From: JACPDI01 sp035463475
Lineage (GTDB): Bacteria > Acidobacteriota > Vicinamibacteria > Vicinamibacterales > 2-12-FULL-66-21
Assembly: GCA_035463475.1 (NCBI GenBank)
Contig: DATHTE010000079.1
Span: forward strand, 62,001-126,000
Direction of reading: 5' to 3'
DNA length: 64,000 nucleotides
The position numbers were made by a program, and so were the translations under genes. Of the stretch, positions 28,315 to 37,753 are shown one piece after another. The notes under the pieces were generated by a model. The model did not search any database. It was not told the DNA's origin and saw only the letters and a list, made by a program, of their open reading frames with translations. Position 1 is the stretch's first letter, and every line of letters starts with the position of its first letter.

Positions 28315-29441
28315 TACGCTCTCTTCTCGATCTCGTCCATGAATTGCCGGAACAGGTAGTCGGCGTCGTGCGGTCCGGGCGAGGCCTCGGGGTGATACTG
28401 CACGCAGAAGACCGCTTTCGTGCCGTGCCGCAAGCCCTCGATCGTGCCGTCGTACAGGTTCACGTGCGTCACCGCGAGATCGCGTGGCAGCGATTCCGGA
28501 TCCACCGCGAAGCCGTGGTTCTGCGCCGTGATCTCCACCTTGCCGCTGTGCAGCTCCTTGACCGGATGGTTCGAGCCGCGGTGACCGAACTTCAGCTTGT
28601 AGGTCTTCGCGCCAAGCGCGAGCGCGAGGATCTGATGGCCCAGGCAGATCCCGAACACCGGCACGTTGGACTTCACGACCTCGTGCGCGTGCTCGATGGC
28701 GTACCCGAGGGCGGCCGGGTCACCCGGTCCGTTGCTCAGGAACACGCCGTCCGGGTTCGTCGCGAGCAATTCGGACGCGGGGGCGGTGGCGGGGAACACC
28801 CGCACGTCGCAGCCGTACGCCGCGAACCGGCGGAGGATGTTCCATTTCATGCCGAAGTCGTACGCGGCGATCTTCAGCCGCCGGCGGGCGCGCCGCTCCG
28901 GGAGCGGCGTGAACTCGCCCGGCCCGGCGCCAGCTTCCGTCCAGTCGAAGGGGGCGTCGCACGTGACGTCCTTCACGAGATCGGAGCCCTCCATCCGCCG
29001 TGCCCCTCGCGCGCGGTCGATGAGGGCGTTGGGATCGGCACTGCCGGTGGCGATCACCCCGCGCATGACGCCGGACGACCGCAGCACCCGCGTCAGCGCC
29101 CGCGTGTCGATGTCCGCGATCGCCACGATGCCGTGCGTGACGAGGTAGTCGCGCAGCGTCCCCTGCGCCCGCCAATTGCTCGCGATGGGCGATTCGTCGC
29201 GCATCACGAAGCCGGCCACCTGCGGCCCCCCCGACTCGGTGTCCTCGGCAGCGACGCCGTAGTTGCCGATCTGCGGGCAGGTCATCGTCACGATCTGGCC
29301 GGCGTAGGACGGATCCGTCAGGACCTCCTGGTAACCCGTCATGCTCGTGTTGAAGACCACTTCTCCCGAGGTCTCCCCCGGCGCTCCGGCCGCTTCGCCG
29401 TGGAAGCACATGCCGTTCTCGAGCGCGAGCGTGGCGTTCAT
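28314..29441 (-). CDS. carA: Carbamoyl-phosphate synthase small subunit
   Basis: A 375-residue glutaminase subunit that releases ammonia from glutamine for CarB. The N-terminal domain has GEVVFNTSMTGYQEVLTDPS. The class-I amidotransferase domain has FLSNGPGDP, the nucleophile cysteine in VFGICLGHQILALALG, RGSNHPVK, and the catalytic His-Glu in FCVQYHPEASPGPHD. Its ATG overlaps the stop of the pseudokinase gene upstream (ATGA), and its stop overlaps the carB start, so three genes are read as one unit. No pyrimidine-attenuator or PyrR-site pattern was seen before it. Confidence 0.97.
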
Positions 29442-31615
29442 CGTTCCCTTTCCAGCGAAGCCGTGACCCGGGACACCTGGCCCGCGACGATGCTCGTCGC
29501 GGTGGACCAGGCGCGATGACCGTCGAGTTCGATCCTGACCACGTGCGAGCCGGCCTTGATGTCTCCCACCTGCAGGGGCGTCACGCCGATCGCGCGGCCA
29601 TCCAGCAACACGCGCGCGCCGCGCGGCCGCGAGTCCACGAACAGCGATCCGGTAAACGCGCTTCGCTCGGGCGCCGGTGGCCGCGCGGCCGACGGCGCCG
29701 GAGCGGCCTGCCCGGGACGCGCAGGGGCCGCGGCCCGACGCGCGGGCTGCCGCTCGAGACGGAAGGTGACGTCCCGAACGCCGCCCGACACCGACACGCG
29801 GCGGGTCTGTTCCTGGTAGCCGCTTCGTGTGAGCCGCACCGTATAGGTCGCCGCGTCGAGATTGGGGATCGCCAGCGGCGTGGTGCCGCGCCGCCTTCCG
29901 TTCACGAACACTTGCGCCCCCGCCGGTATCGATCGGACGACGAGCCTGCCCCGCGTGGCCGGTGCCGGTGCCGTTTCGGCTGCGCGCTGCGGAGCCGGCT
30001 CGCGTGCCTGCGGCGGAGGCGCCGCGGGGCGGCGCCCGGCGGTTGCCGGCGACGCCGTCGATGGCGCTGGGGAGGTAGTTTGCTCCGCCGCCGGCGCCGC
30101 CGCCTGCTCGGGTGCCGGCGCTTCGCTCTCGCGCGACCCGACGAGGTATCCGCCGAGGAATCCGACGAACAGCCCCAGGAGCAGCATCACCGCCGCGGGA
30201 AGCAGCGGTGGCCCGGGGCGATGGGAACGGGCGCGGACGGGTTCGATCGGTTCGAAGGGTTCGATCGGCTGGACGGGTTCGGGTTCGAAGCGGTCGGTGG
30301 GTTCACGACCACTGACAGCTTCTCGACCCGCGACGCGCTCGCGGACTTCGACGCGTTCGCGGCCTTCGACGTCCCCGACCGGTTCTCGAGGTGCGGGCGG
30401 CGGCTGCGGAGCGAATCGCGGATGTTGCACCTCAGGAATGACGTTCTCCGTTTCCTGGTCGTCGAAGAGCGACGGTCCGCGGGCGACAGCCAGGTCCTCG
30501 TCGGTGCCCCGCAACTCCCGTTCGCCCGTCAGTGCCGTTGTGGCGTCGCCGGCGCCTTCGCCCTCTTCTGCGAGCGTCGGTTCGGGAGCGATCGGCGCGG
30601 GTTCGGCGGCCTGGTCGGGCGCCTGGCGCCGCGCGGCCTCATCGAGGACCGCCTCCTCCTCGCGGAGCTGGATGTCGGCAAGCCCCTCGTCGCGCTCCAC
30701 GGCGACGTCTTCGTCGCGGATCTCGTCGAGGATGTGGTCGTCTCCCTCCCGTTCGACAACCAGCGCGCGCGCGCCAGCCGGTGCTTCCTCGATGGCGCGC
30801 ACCTGCTCGATTGCGCCGGTCGCGCGGTCGCCGCGCGACGCCGCTTCGAGCGCTGCCGCGAACCCGAGCGCGGTCGCGTACCGGGATTCCGCGGCGGCGG
30901 CGAGCGCGCGCGCGAGCACGACGGCGACAGCCTCCTCGTAGGGCCCGGCCGTCGGCCCGAGGCTGCCCGGCTCCGCGCCGACCGGCCGCCGGCCGGTGAG
31001 CAGCTCGTACGCGATCGCGGCGAGCGAGTACACGTCGGCTCGAACGTCCCACTCGCCGCCGTCCACCCGCTCGGGCGCCGTGTAAGGGCGCCGGACCGGC
31101 GCGCGAACGCCGAGCCTCTCAATCGCCTGGACGACGCCGAAGCCCGTTGCCCGGGCCTCCTCCGGCGTGACGAAAATGTCCCTGGGATGCAGCGCGCCGT
31201 GCCCGACGCCGGCCGTGCGGGCGTAGTCGATCGCGCCGGCGAGCTGCGTGATGAACGGCAGCACCTTGTCGAGCGTCGCGGGCGCGTAGTGGCGCATCGC
31301 GACGTCGAGCGACTCGGCAGCGACGTACTCCGACGCGGCGTACGCCACGGTGCTTTCGACGCCTGCAGCGAGCGGGCGCACGATCGAGGGGTGGTCCAGG
31401 CCCGCGTCCGCGACGCGCTGCAGCTCGTCCGCGAGCGCGCGCGCCTGTTCAGGTGTCAGGTCGAGACGTATCGCCTTGACCGCGACCAGCCGGTCGCGCG
31501 CCGGCTCGTAGGTCCGGTACACAGGACCGAGAACGCCGGTGCCGATCTGATGCAGAACCCGGAATGGCCCGAACGAACCTGGCGGCGCAAACGCTGTCGG
31601 ATCGCTCTGAGTCAG
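29438..31615 (-). CDS. Membrane pseudokinase with two PEGA domains, first gene of the carAB operon
   Basis: About 725 residues. The N-terminal kinase-like domain has a good glycine loop (IGTGVLGPVY), VAVK lysine and TAPERV, but the catalytic loop HRDLKPxN reads HGALHPRDI and DFG reads GFG, so phosphotransfer is unlikely. A long charged linker with EPF/EPI repeats leads to one membrane helix (PAAVMLLLGLFVGFLGGYLV) and two outward PEGA domains (VRSIPAGAQVFVNGRRRGTT and VDSRPRGARVLLDGRAIGVT). The first ATG/GTG/TTG (GTG 31522) would delete the glycine loop. An in-frame stop lies just upstream, leaving CTG 31615, preceded by GAGGAG at 8 bases, as the probable start. Its stop overlaps the carA start by four bases. 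Confidence 0.8.
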   Translation of the reverse strand: MTQSDPTAFAPPGSFGPFRVLHQIGTGVLGPVYRTYEPARDRLVAVKAIRLDLTPEQARALADELQRVADAGLDHPSIVRPLAAGVESTVAYAASEYVAAESLDVAMRHYAPATLDKVLPFITQLAGAIDYARTAGVGHGALHPRDIFVTPEEARATGFGVVQAIERLGVRAPVRRPYTAPERVDGGEWDVRADVYSLAAIAYELLTGRRPVGAEPGSLGPTAGPYEEAVAVVLARALAAAAESRYATALGFAAALEAASRGDRATGAIEQVRAIEEAPAGARALVVEREGDDHILDEIRDEDVAVERDEGLADIQLREEEAVLDEAARRQAPDQAAEPAPIAPEPTLAEEGEGAGDATTALTGERELRGTDEDLAVARGPSLFDDQETENVIPEVQHPRFAPQPPPAPREPVGDVEGRERVEVRERVAGREAVSGREPTDRFEPEPVQPIEPFEPIEPVRARSHRPGPPLLPAAVMLLLGLFVGFLGGYLVGSRESEAPAPEQAAAPAAEQTTSPAPSTASPATAGRRPAAPPPQAREPAPQRAAETAPAPATRGRLVVRSIPAGAQVFVNGRRRGTTPLAIPNLDAATYTVRLTRSGYQEQTRRVSVSGGVRDVTFRLERQPARRAAAPARPGQAAPAPSAARPPAPERSAFTGSLFVDSRPRGARVLLDGRAIGVTPLQVGDIKAGSHVVRIELDGHRAWSTATSIVAGQVSRVTASLERER

Positions 31616-31644
31616 CGGTGGAACTCCTCAGGGTGGGTTTTCCG

Positions 31645-33345
31645 ATGCTACCACGAGTTGACAGGCTTCCGAACGGTCTGCAAGAGTACGGGCGCGTGCA
31701 GCCCTCGAGCGACACCGCCGCCTCCACCCGCCTCGACATCGACGTCGGCCGGACACCATGGGTCCGGCGGCTCGCCGGCGAATACGCAGACCGGTTCGAC
31801 GCGGTCGCGGAATTCTACGCGGGCAATCCGTGGACGCCTGACGGGTGGCGGGACGCCATCCGCCGCGTTCAGGCACAGGGGCGCGACCGCGGCCCCATCG
31901 CCGACGTGCTCGACGCGCAGGCGGTGCGCCGGGCCGCGCCCTCCGCCGCGCGCGAGGCGATCCGCCAGCTGCGCGACCCGCGCGCGGTCGCGGTCGTCAC
32001 CGGGCAGCAGGCGGGGTTGTTCGGCGGCCCGCTCTACACGCTGCTGAAGGCGATCACGGCGCTGCAGCTCGCCGCCCGCGCGCGCCGCGACCACGCCGTG
32101 CCGGCAGTCGCCATTTTCTGGGTGGACTCCGAGGACCACGACTGGGAGGAAGTTCGCTCGTGTCCGGTCCTCGACGAAGAGCTGGCCCTTCGCTCGGTCT
32201 CGCTCGGCCAGCCGGACGGGGCCGGCGAGCTTCCGGTCGCCCGCATCGTCCTCGACGATGACATCGGGCGGGCCCTGTCGGAACTCAGCGCCGCGCTCCA
32301 GCCGACGGAATTCACCGCCGAAGTGATTGCGGCGCTCAAGGACGCGTACCGGCCAGGCGTGCGGATGGCGGACGCCTTCGCGAGCTGGATGGATCGCCTG
32401 CTCGGCCCGCGCGGGCTCGTGGTCTTCGAGTCGGCCGATCCCGCCGCGAAACGGTTCGTCCCGAATGTGTTCGCGCGCGAGCTGGCGGAGCCGGGACACA
32501 CGGCAAGCCTTGCGCTCGCGGCAGGAGAGGCGATGCGCGCGAGGGGGCACGATCCCCAGGTCGTGCCGCAAGCCGATGCCGTGTCGCTCTTCAGGTTGAA
32601 TGGCGGCCGCAAGCCGGTCCGCGCCCGCGACGGTCAGTTCCTCGTCGAGGACCGTGTGATCCCGCCGGCCGCGCTCGTTGCCGAGGCGCGCGAGCACCCG
32701 GACCGGTTCAGCCCGAACGTCCTGCTGCGCCCGATCGTGCAGGACACGCTCTTTCCGACGGTCGCGTACGTGTCAGGGCCGAGCGAGCTGGCATACCTCG
32801 GGCAGTTGAAGCAGCTGTACGCGCACTTCGACGTGCCGATGCCGCTGATGTACCCGCGCGCGAGCGCGACGCTGCTCGACTCTGCCTCGACGCGGTTCCT
32901 CTCCCGCTATGGGCTGCCGTTCGAGGAGCTGCGGCCACAGGACGAAGCGGCGCTGAACCGGTTGCTCGAGGCCAAGCTGCCCGCCTCGGTCGAGCAGGCG
33001 CTCCACGCCGCCGACGCGGCCGTGCGCGAGCAAATGGCGCACGTCGTCGAAGAGGTCGGGAAGATCGATCCGACGCTCGGCGGCGCCGCGCGCACCACGC
33101 TCGGCCGCATGGAGCACGATCTCCGGACGCTGCACAACAAGATCATTCACGCCGCCAAGCGCCGCGACGAGACGCTGCGCCGGCAGTTCTCCCGCGCGCA
33201 GGCGCTCGCCTTCCCGGGCGGGCACCCGCAGGAACGCACGCTCGGGTTGCCGTGGTTCTTCAATCGATACGGGTGGGCGCTCATCGAGCGGCTGGAGGCG
33301 GAGCTGCCGCTCGAGACAGGCAAGCACTATGTGCTGACGCTGTAG
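31645..33345 (+). CDS. bshC: Bacillithiol biosynthesis cysteine-adding enzyme BshC
   Basis: About 566 residues, matching BshC, which adds cysteine to glucosaminyl-malate in the last step of bacillithiol synthesis. Recognisable blocks are VTGQQAGLFGGPLYTLLKA, VAIFWVDSEDHDWEEV, FPTVAYVSGPSELAYLGQLK, MPLMYPRASATLLD, and near the C-terminus LHNKIIHAAKRRDE with LGLPWFFNRYGWALIERL. Bacillithiol is known from Firmicutes, Bacteroidetes-Chlorobi and Acidobacteria. bshA and bshB are not in the window. ATG 31645 is used; the protein would be a little longer than usual, so a later start such as the GTG near 31,696 is possible. Its start is only 29 bases from that of the divergent pseudokinase. Confidence 0.92.
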   Translation: MLPRVDRLPNGLQEYGRVQPSSDTAASTRLDIDVGRTPWVRRLAGEYADRFDAVAEFYAGNPWTPDGWRDAIRRVQAQGRDRGPIADVLDAQAVRRAAPSAAREAIRQLRDPRAVAVVTGQQAGLFGGPLYTLLKAITALQLAARARRDHAVPAVAIFWVDSEDHDWEEVRSCPVLDEELALRSVSLGQPDGAGELPVARIVLDDDIGRALSELSAALQPTEFTAEVIAALKDAYRPGVRMADAFASWMDRLLGPRGLVVFESADPAAKRFVPNVFARELAEPGHTASLALAAGEAMRARGHDPQVVPQADAVSLFRLNGGRKPVRARDGQFLVEDRVIPPAALVAEAREHPDRFSPNVLLRPIVQDTLFPTVAYVSGPSELAYLGQLKQLYAHFDVPMPLMYPRASATLLDSASTRFLSRYGLPFEELRPQDEAALNRLLEAKLPASVEQALHAADAAVREQMAHVVEEVGKIDPTLGGAARTTLGRMEHDLRTLHNKIIHAAKRRDETLRRQFSRAQALAFPGGHPQERTLGLPWFFNRYGWALIERLEAELPLETGKHYVLTL

Positions 33346-33366
33346 GGGGGAATTGGCGCGCCGCGC

Positions 33367-34821
33367 TCAGAGTGCTGCGGCGCGGCGACTCAGTTCCTCC
33401 TGGGCTTGCCGCAAGCGCCCGATCTTCTCGTCCAGCCAGCGCTGATCGGAGGCGTGCGCCGCGCGCGAGCGTTCCAGCGCGCGCGTGGTCTCGCCGGGCG
33501 CCGGACCGCCGGCGGTCCGCCGGACCTCGACGAAATGCCGCGGACTCAGGATCGATTCGAGCGCGCCTTCGGTGTACTCGAGCGGCGCCCCCAGCACCTC
33601 CTGCGACGCCCGCGCAAGCGCCTCGGCCAGCGACCCGGCCGCGCCGGCGGCGCGCGCCTGGACGAGCCGCGCGGCAATGGCGTGGCCGGCCCGGAACGAC
33701 AGCCCGTGATCGCGCGCGAGCGTGTCGGCCAGCTCCGTCACCGTGATCAGCCCTTCCGACGCGCGACGCGCCATGCGGGGGGCGTCGAATTGTGCGCCGC
33801 GCATGGCCGCGGCGACGAGGGTCGCGGCGCGGATCGCGTCCCTGAACGCGCGGAACACGAGCGGCTGAAGATCGTCCTCCGTGTCCACGATGTCGCCAAA
33901 CGGCGTGTTGTGGACCGCTGAGAACACCCCGAGCGCCTGGCCGAGCGCTTTGCTGCCCAGCGCGCGCGCGTGCTCGAGCGCCACCGGGTTGCGCTTCTGC
34001 GGCATGATGCTGCTGCACTGCACGAAACCCTCCGGCAGGCGGAGGTACCCGAACTCGGCCGTGCACCAGAGGAGCATGTCCTGCACGAAGCGGCCGAGCC
34101 CCACGAGGAAGGTGGCGGCCGCCGACAGGCTCTCGAGCAGGTAATCGACGGTGGCGATGCTGCCGTAGGTGTTCCCCGTCGGCTCGTCGAAGCCGAGGAG
34201 ATCGGCCGTCAGGCGGCGGTCGATCGGAAAGCCGGTGCCCGTGATCGCGCAGGCGCCGAGCGGCGAACGATTGGTGGACGCGAAGGCGGCTTCGAGCCGC
34301 CGCGCGTCGCGCTCGAGCTGCTCGACGATCGCGAGCAGGTAGTGCGCCACGGTCGTGGGCTGCGCCGGCTGCGTGTGGGTGTGGGCGGCGAACACCGTCT
34401 CGCGCTGTTCCGCCGCGACGCCGAGCAGCGCCTCGCGCAGCGCCAGCGAGGCGCGCAGCAGGCCGAGCACGAACTCCCGCTGCCGCATCCGGTACATCGT
34501 CATGTCGATGTCGTTGCGGCTGCGGGCGGTGTGCAGGCGTCCGGCGGCGTCCTCACCCGCGCGCGCGGCGATCTCGCGCTCGACGTAGAAGAACAGGTCT
34601 TCGCAGGACCCGTCGTACCGCGCCGATCGAATGGTGTCGAGCGGCAGCGCGTCAATCGCGTCACGGACGCGCCGGGCCGGCTCGCGCTCGACGATGCCCT
34701 GCTCCACGAGCATCACGAGGTGCGCGTAGTCGATCGCGACCAGCGGCTCGAGGAACAGGGCTTTCGCGTCCTCGAAGTTCTCGTCGAGGACGTGCGCGAC
34801 GTACTCGGGGGCGAATGCCAT
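33367..34821 (-). CDS. argH: Argininosuccinate lyase family protein
   Basis: A 484-residue member of the aspartase/fumarase superfamily, closest to argininosuccinate lyase (argininosuccinate to arginine plus fumarate). It has ARSRNDIDMTMYRMRQRE, AHTHTQPAQPTTVAHYLLA, the signature SSIMPQKRNPVALEHAR with its flexible catalytic serine loop, and FGDIVDTEDDLQPLV. It lacks the common KLWGGRF start, and the usual SRNDQV reads SRNDID. It may therefore be a divergent paralogue and not the arginine-pathway enzyme; no other arg gene is nearby. It starts 12 bases after the TonB-receptor stop, an unusual partner. ATG 34821 or GTG 34824. Confidence 0.75.
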   Translation of the reverse strand: MAFAPEYVAHVLDENFEDAKALFLEPLVAIDYAHLVMLVEQGIVEREPARRVRDAIDALPLDTIRSARYDGSCEDLFFYVEREIAARAGEDAAGRLHTARSRNDIDMTMYRMRQREFVLGLLRASLALREALLGVAAEQRETVFAAHTHTQPAQPTTVAHYLLAIVEQLERDARRLEAAFASTNRSPLGACAITGTGFPIDRRLTADLLGFDEPTGNTYGSIATVDYLLESLSAAATFLVGLGRFVQDMLLWCTAEFGYLRLPEGFVQCSSIMPQKRNPVALEHARALGSKALGQALGVFSAVHNTPFGDIVDTEDDLQPLVFRAFRDAIRAATLVAAAMRGAQFDAPRMARRASEGLITVTELADTLARDHGLSFRAGHAIAARLVQARAAGAAGSLAEALARASQEVLGAPLEYTEGALESILSPRHFVEVRRTAGGPAPGETTRALERSRAAHASDQRWLDEKIGRLRQAQEELSRRAAAL

Positions 34822-34833
34822 CACCCGCAGCGG

Positions 34834-37704
34834 CTACCAGCCGAACTTGAACCCGAGCTGGAACTGCCGCTGCTCGTACCCGCCGCTGGGCAAGAGTTGG
34901 TCGCCGCTCGTCGGCAGCGCCGCCGCGGGATTGCCGAGCAGGTCGGTCGCGACCACCGAGCTGACGCCGGACCACTGGACCGTGTTGAACAGGTTCTTCA
35001 GCTCGGCGAGCACTTCGACCGTCACGGTGCCGCGCAGCGGGATCCGCCGCGTGTACCGGAAGTCCACGTTCTTCCGCGCGGGAAGACGGAGCGAGTTGCG
35101 CGTCACGCCGTTGGGGCGATCGCTCCCGATCGCATCGTTGTTCAGCTCGCGGTTGCTCCGCACGTTCACCGGGATGCCGCTCGCGAACAGCAGCGCCACG
35201 CCGAACTGGTTGTGGTTGAGGATCGCGCTCAGCACCGGGTTCGCGATGCTGATCTCGGGCTGCGCGACGATGCTGCCGACAAACACGTGGCGCTGATCCA
35301 GGATGTTCGGGCCCTTGTCACGCTCGAGGTTCGACGGGTCTGTGCGGCCGCCGGTGTCCCCCTGCACCGACAGCGTGCTGGTGATTGGCGCCGTGTCCTC
35401 GCTCTTCCCGAGCGTGTAGGCGAGGTCCCACTGGATCCCGCGGTGGAACCGCCGGGTGAACTGCAGGGTCATCGCGCGGTAGGTGGACTCGCCGACCGGT
35501 TCGGTGGAGAAGATCGCGTTGTAGCGCGGATCGACGCGCGTCCCCGCGTTCACGGCGGTCGGGTAAATCGGACGGCCGTCAGGCAGCGCCGCCGTCGGAT
35601 TCGTCACGTTGATGTTGCTGACCACCGGCAGGTCGTAGCCCCGGCTGTAGGAGACGCCCAGCGACGCCGCGTACCACTGCCCCAGCGCCCGCTCGATCTG
35701 GACGTTGTTCTGCCACATCCTCCCCGTCTGGAACTCCGGCGCAACGGTCCACGCGGTGTTCGAGACCGAGGCGGTGCCGCCGCTGAGGACGTTGGGGAAG
35801 GCGGGCGCGCCGGCCTGCGTCGGGGTGAAACTGACGCTGCCGCGCGTGGACGTGCCGTCGTTCACGATCGCCTGCTCGTAAATCGCGTTGATGGGTTGGT
35901 CGTACATGAGGCCGGTGTTGGCGCGCACGACCGTTTTCTGGTCGGCGAGCGTCCAGACGAACCCGGCGCGCGGCTGCCAGTTGTTGCGATCCGTGTTGAA
36001 CTCGCGCGACGTCTCCACCGGCGCGTTCGCGACGCCATCGGGGGGCGTGTAGAGATCGTACCGGAGGCCGTACAGGAGCTTGAGCCCGGGCGTGATGCGC
36101 CAGTCATCCTGGACGAACAAGGCGTACATCCGCGTGTCGTACTCGTAGCTCGGCTCGCCGAAGAACTGATTGAACGACGTATACGAGCGCGGGTTCGTGC
36201 CGGCACGCGCGGAGAGGTACGCGTCGACGTTCGGGAAGGTGTACAACTGAAACTGCGTCTGCGTTCGCGTGTCGCTCACCACCTGGATCGTGCCGCCGAA
36301 CTTGTACGAGTGATCGCCGCGCAGGTAGGTGAAGTTGTCGATCACCTGGAAGATACCTTCCGTGAATCCGAAGCCGGAGTCGGCGTTGCTGGCGATCGGC
36401 CCGCCGAAGGCCGCCACGTTTGAAACAAGGATGGCCGGCCCGGTGCCCGCCTGCGATCCCGGCACGCGTCCCTGCTTGCGATGCGCGTACTGGACGCGGG
36501 CCTCGTTCAGCAGACTGCTGCCGAACGTCGAGACGAGCTGCGCCGCGGCCGAGTGCTGCCGGTCCGTGAAATCCGTCCCGCGCTGCACCGAGCTGATCCC
36601 CCCGCCGATGTTGTTGCTGATGAAGTTGTCGAAAAAAATGTAACGGAACGTGAGCCGGTTGGCCTGCGAGAGCTGGTGGTCCACCTTCCCGATGGCGAAC
36701 TTGGTGTCTCCCTCGGCCGGCATGTAAGGCGGTTCGTTCAACCCCAGGCGCGCCGCATTCGCGGGGCTGATCGTGATGACGCGGCCGCCGGAGAAGTCGC
36801 GCCGCGCGTTCTCGAAGCCACCGAAGAAATGCGTGCGGTCGCGCACGATCGGCCCGCCGCCGTCGAGCGTGAACACGTTGACGTCGGTCGGCGGCTTGAC
36901 GGTGCTCGTCGTGAAGAAGGGAAGCGCCGCGAAATCCTTCCGCTGGAGCCGGTAACTGCCCTGCCCCTTGAACCGGTTCGTGCCCGACGGGGTGATCGCG
37001 TTATAGACGAGTCCCATCGTCTGGCCGAACTCCGGCGCGTAGCCGGTCGTCACGACCTTCACCTCGCGGATCATGACCTCGGACATCGGCATCTGGCGCA
37101 GCCCGAGCCGGTCCTTCTCCGTGTTGTCGTTGCCGTCAATCTGGTAGTTCACGCGCAGCAGCGCGCCGTTCGCCGTCAGGCGCGGCACGCCGAACTCCTG
37201 CGTCTCGAACCCGGTGACGCCCGGCTGCAGCAGCGCAAAGTTGTACGGGTTTCGGGAGGTCAGCGGCAGTTCCTTGATCTCGCGCTCGTTCAAGGTCCGG
37301 CCCTGGTCGATTCTCCCGAGGTCCACGACCGGCGAGTCGGCGACCACCGAGACCACTTCGGTCAACTCGCCGACGCTGAGGGAAATATTCAGGACGACCG
37401 CCTGCCCGGCTGCGAGCGTAATTCCCTTTTGCTCGAACTTCCTGAAGCCGGAAAGCTCAGCAGAAACGAAATAGGCGCCAAGGGGGAGCAAGGGGGCGCG
37501 GTACACGCCGTTTTCGTTCGTCACGACGGACCGGGACGTCCCGGTATCCATGTTGGTGACGGTGACCGTCACGCCGGGAAGCACAGCGCCGGACGGGTCG
37601 ACAATCGTCCCTTCGATCGTCCCGTTGATCGCCTGCGACTGCCCGAAAGCGGGCACTGCGCACAGAGTCAACACGGCAAACACACCAAGCATCCTGCGGA
37701 TCAT
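34834..37704 (-). CDS. TonB-dependent receptor with N-terminal carboxypeptidase-like domain (Oar-type)
   Basis: A 956-residue outer-membrane protein. A signal peptide (MIRRMLGVFAVLTLCAVPAFG) precedes a CarboxypepD_reg-like domain (GTIEGTIVDPSGAVLPGVTV, NGVYRAPLLPLGAYFVSAEL), a plug with YQIDGNDNTEKDR and VKVVTTGYAPEFGQT, and a 22-strand-type barrel to a C-terminal FKFGW. The barrel includes typical Oar segments (HFFGGFENARR, LFVQDDWRITPGLKLLYGLR). This class is greatly expanded in Acidobacteriota and probably imports or exports large substrates; the ligand is unknown. AAGGAG sits six bases before the ATG at 37704. It is divergent from the PBP gene, with 49 bases between the starts. Confidence 0.92.
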   Translation of the reverse strand: MIRRMLGVFAVLTLCAVPAFGQSQAINGTIEGTIVDPSGAVLPGVTVTVTNMDTGTSRSVVTNENGVYRAPLLPLGAYFVSAELSGFRKFEQKGITLAAGQAVVLNISLSVGELTEVVSVVADSPVVDLGRIDQGRTLNEREIKELPLTSRNPYNFALLQPGVTGFETQEFGVPRLTANGALLRVNYQIDGNDNTEKDRLGLRQMPMSEVMIREVKVVTTGYAPEFGQTMGLVYNAITPSGTNRFKGQGSYRLQRKDFAALPFFTTSTVKPPTDVNVFTLDGGGPIVRDRTHFFGGFENARRDFSGGRVITISPANAARLGLNEPPYMPAEGDTKFAIGKVDHQLSQANRLTFRYIFFDNFISNNIGGGISSVQRGTDFTDRQHSAAAQLVSTFGSSLLNEARVQYAHRKQGRVPGSQAGTGPAILVSNVAAFGGPIASNADSGFGFTEGIFQVIDNFTYLRGDHSYKFGGTIQVVSDTRTQTQFQLYTFPNVDAYLSARAGTNPRSYTSFNQFFGEPSYEYDTRMYALFVQDDWRITPGLKLLYGLRYDLYTPPDGVANAPVETSREFNTDRNNWQPRAGFVWTLADQKTVVRANTGLMYDQPINAIYEQAIVNDGTSTRGSVSFTPTQAGAPAFPNVLSGGTASVSNTAWTVAPEFQTGRMWQNNVQIERALGQWYAASLGVSYSRGYDLPVVSNINVTNPTAALPDGRPIYPTAVNAGTRVDPRYNAIFSTEPVGESTYRAMTLQFTRRFHRGIQWDLAYTLGKSEDTAPITSTLSVQGDTGGRTDPSNLERDKGPNILDQRHVFVGSIVAQPEISIANPVLSAILNHNQFGVALLFASGIPVNVRSNRELNNDAIGSDRPNGVTRNSLRLPARKNVDFRYTRRIPLRGTVTVEVLAELKNLFNTVQWSGVSSVVATDLLGNPAAALPTSGDQLLPSGGYEQRQFQLGFKFGW

Positions 37705-37753
37705 CACGTCTCCTTCAAGCGTCGGAAGTATACAATGGGCGTTATTCGTCCAA

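Noticed and set aside
29516..32047. An 843-codon plus-strand frame opposite the pseudokinase and over the bshC start
   Set aside because: Composition is Arg/Gly/Ala-rich without domains, while the minus strand encodes clear kinase-like and PEGA motifs, so the plus frame is a shadow.
33970..36423. An 817-codon plus-strand frame over argH and the TonB receptor
   Set aside because: It crosses two well-supported minus-strand genes and their junction and has no motif of its own.
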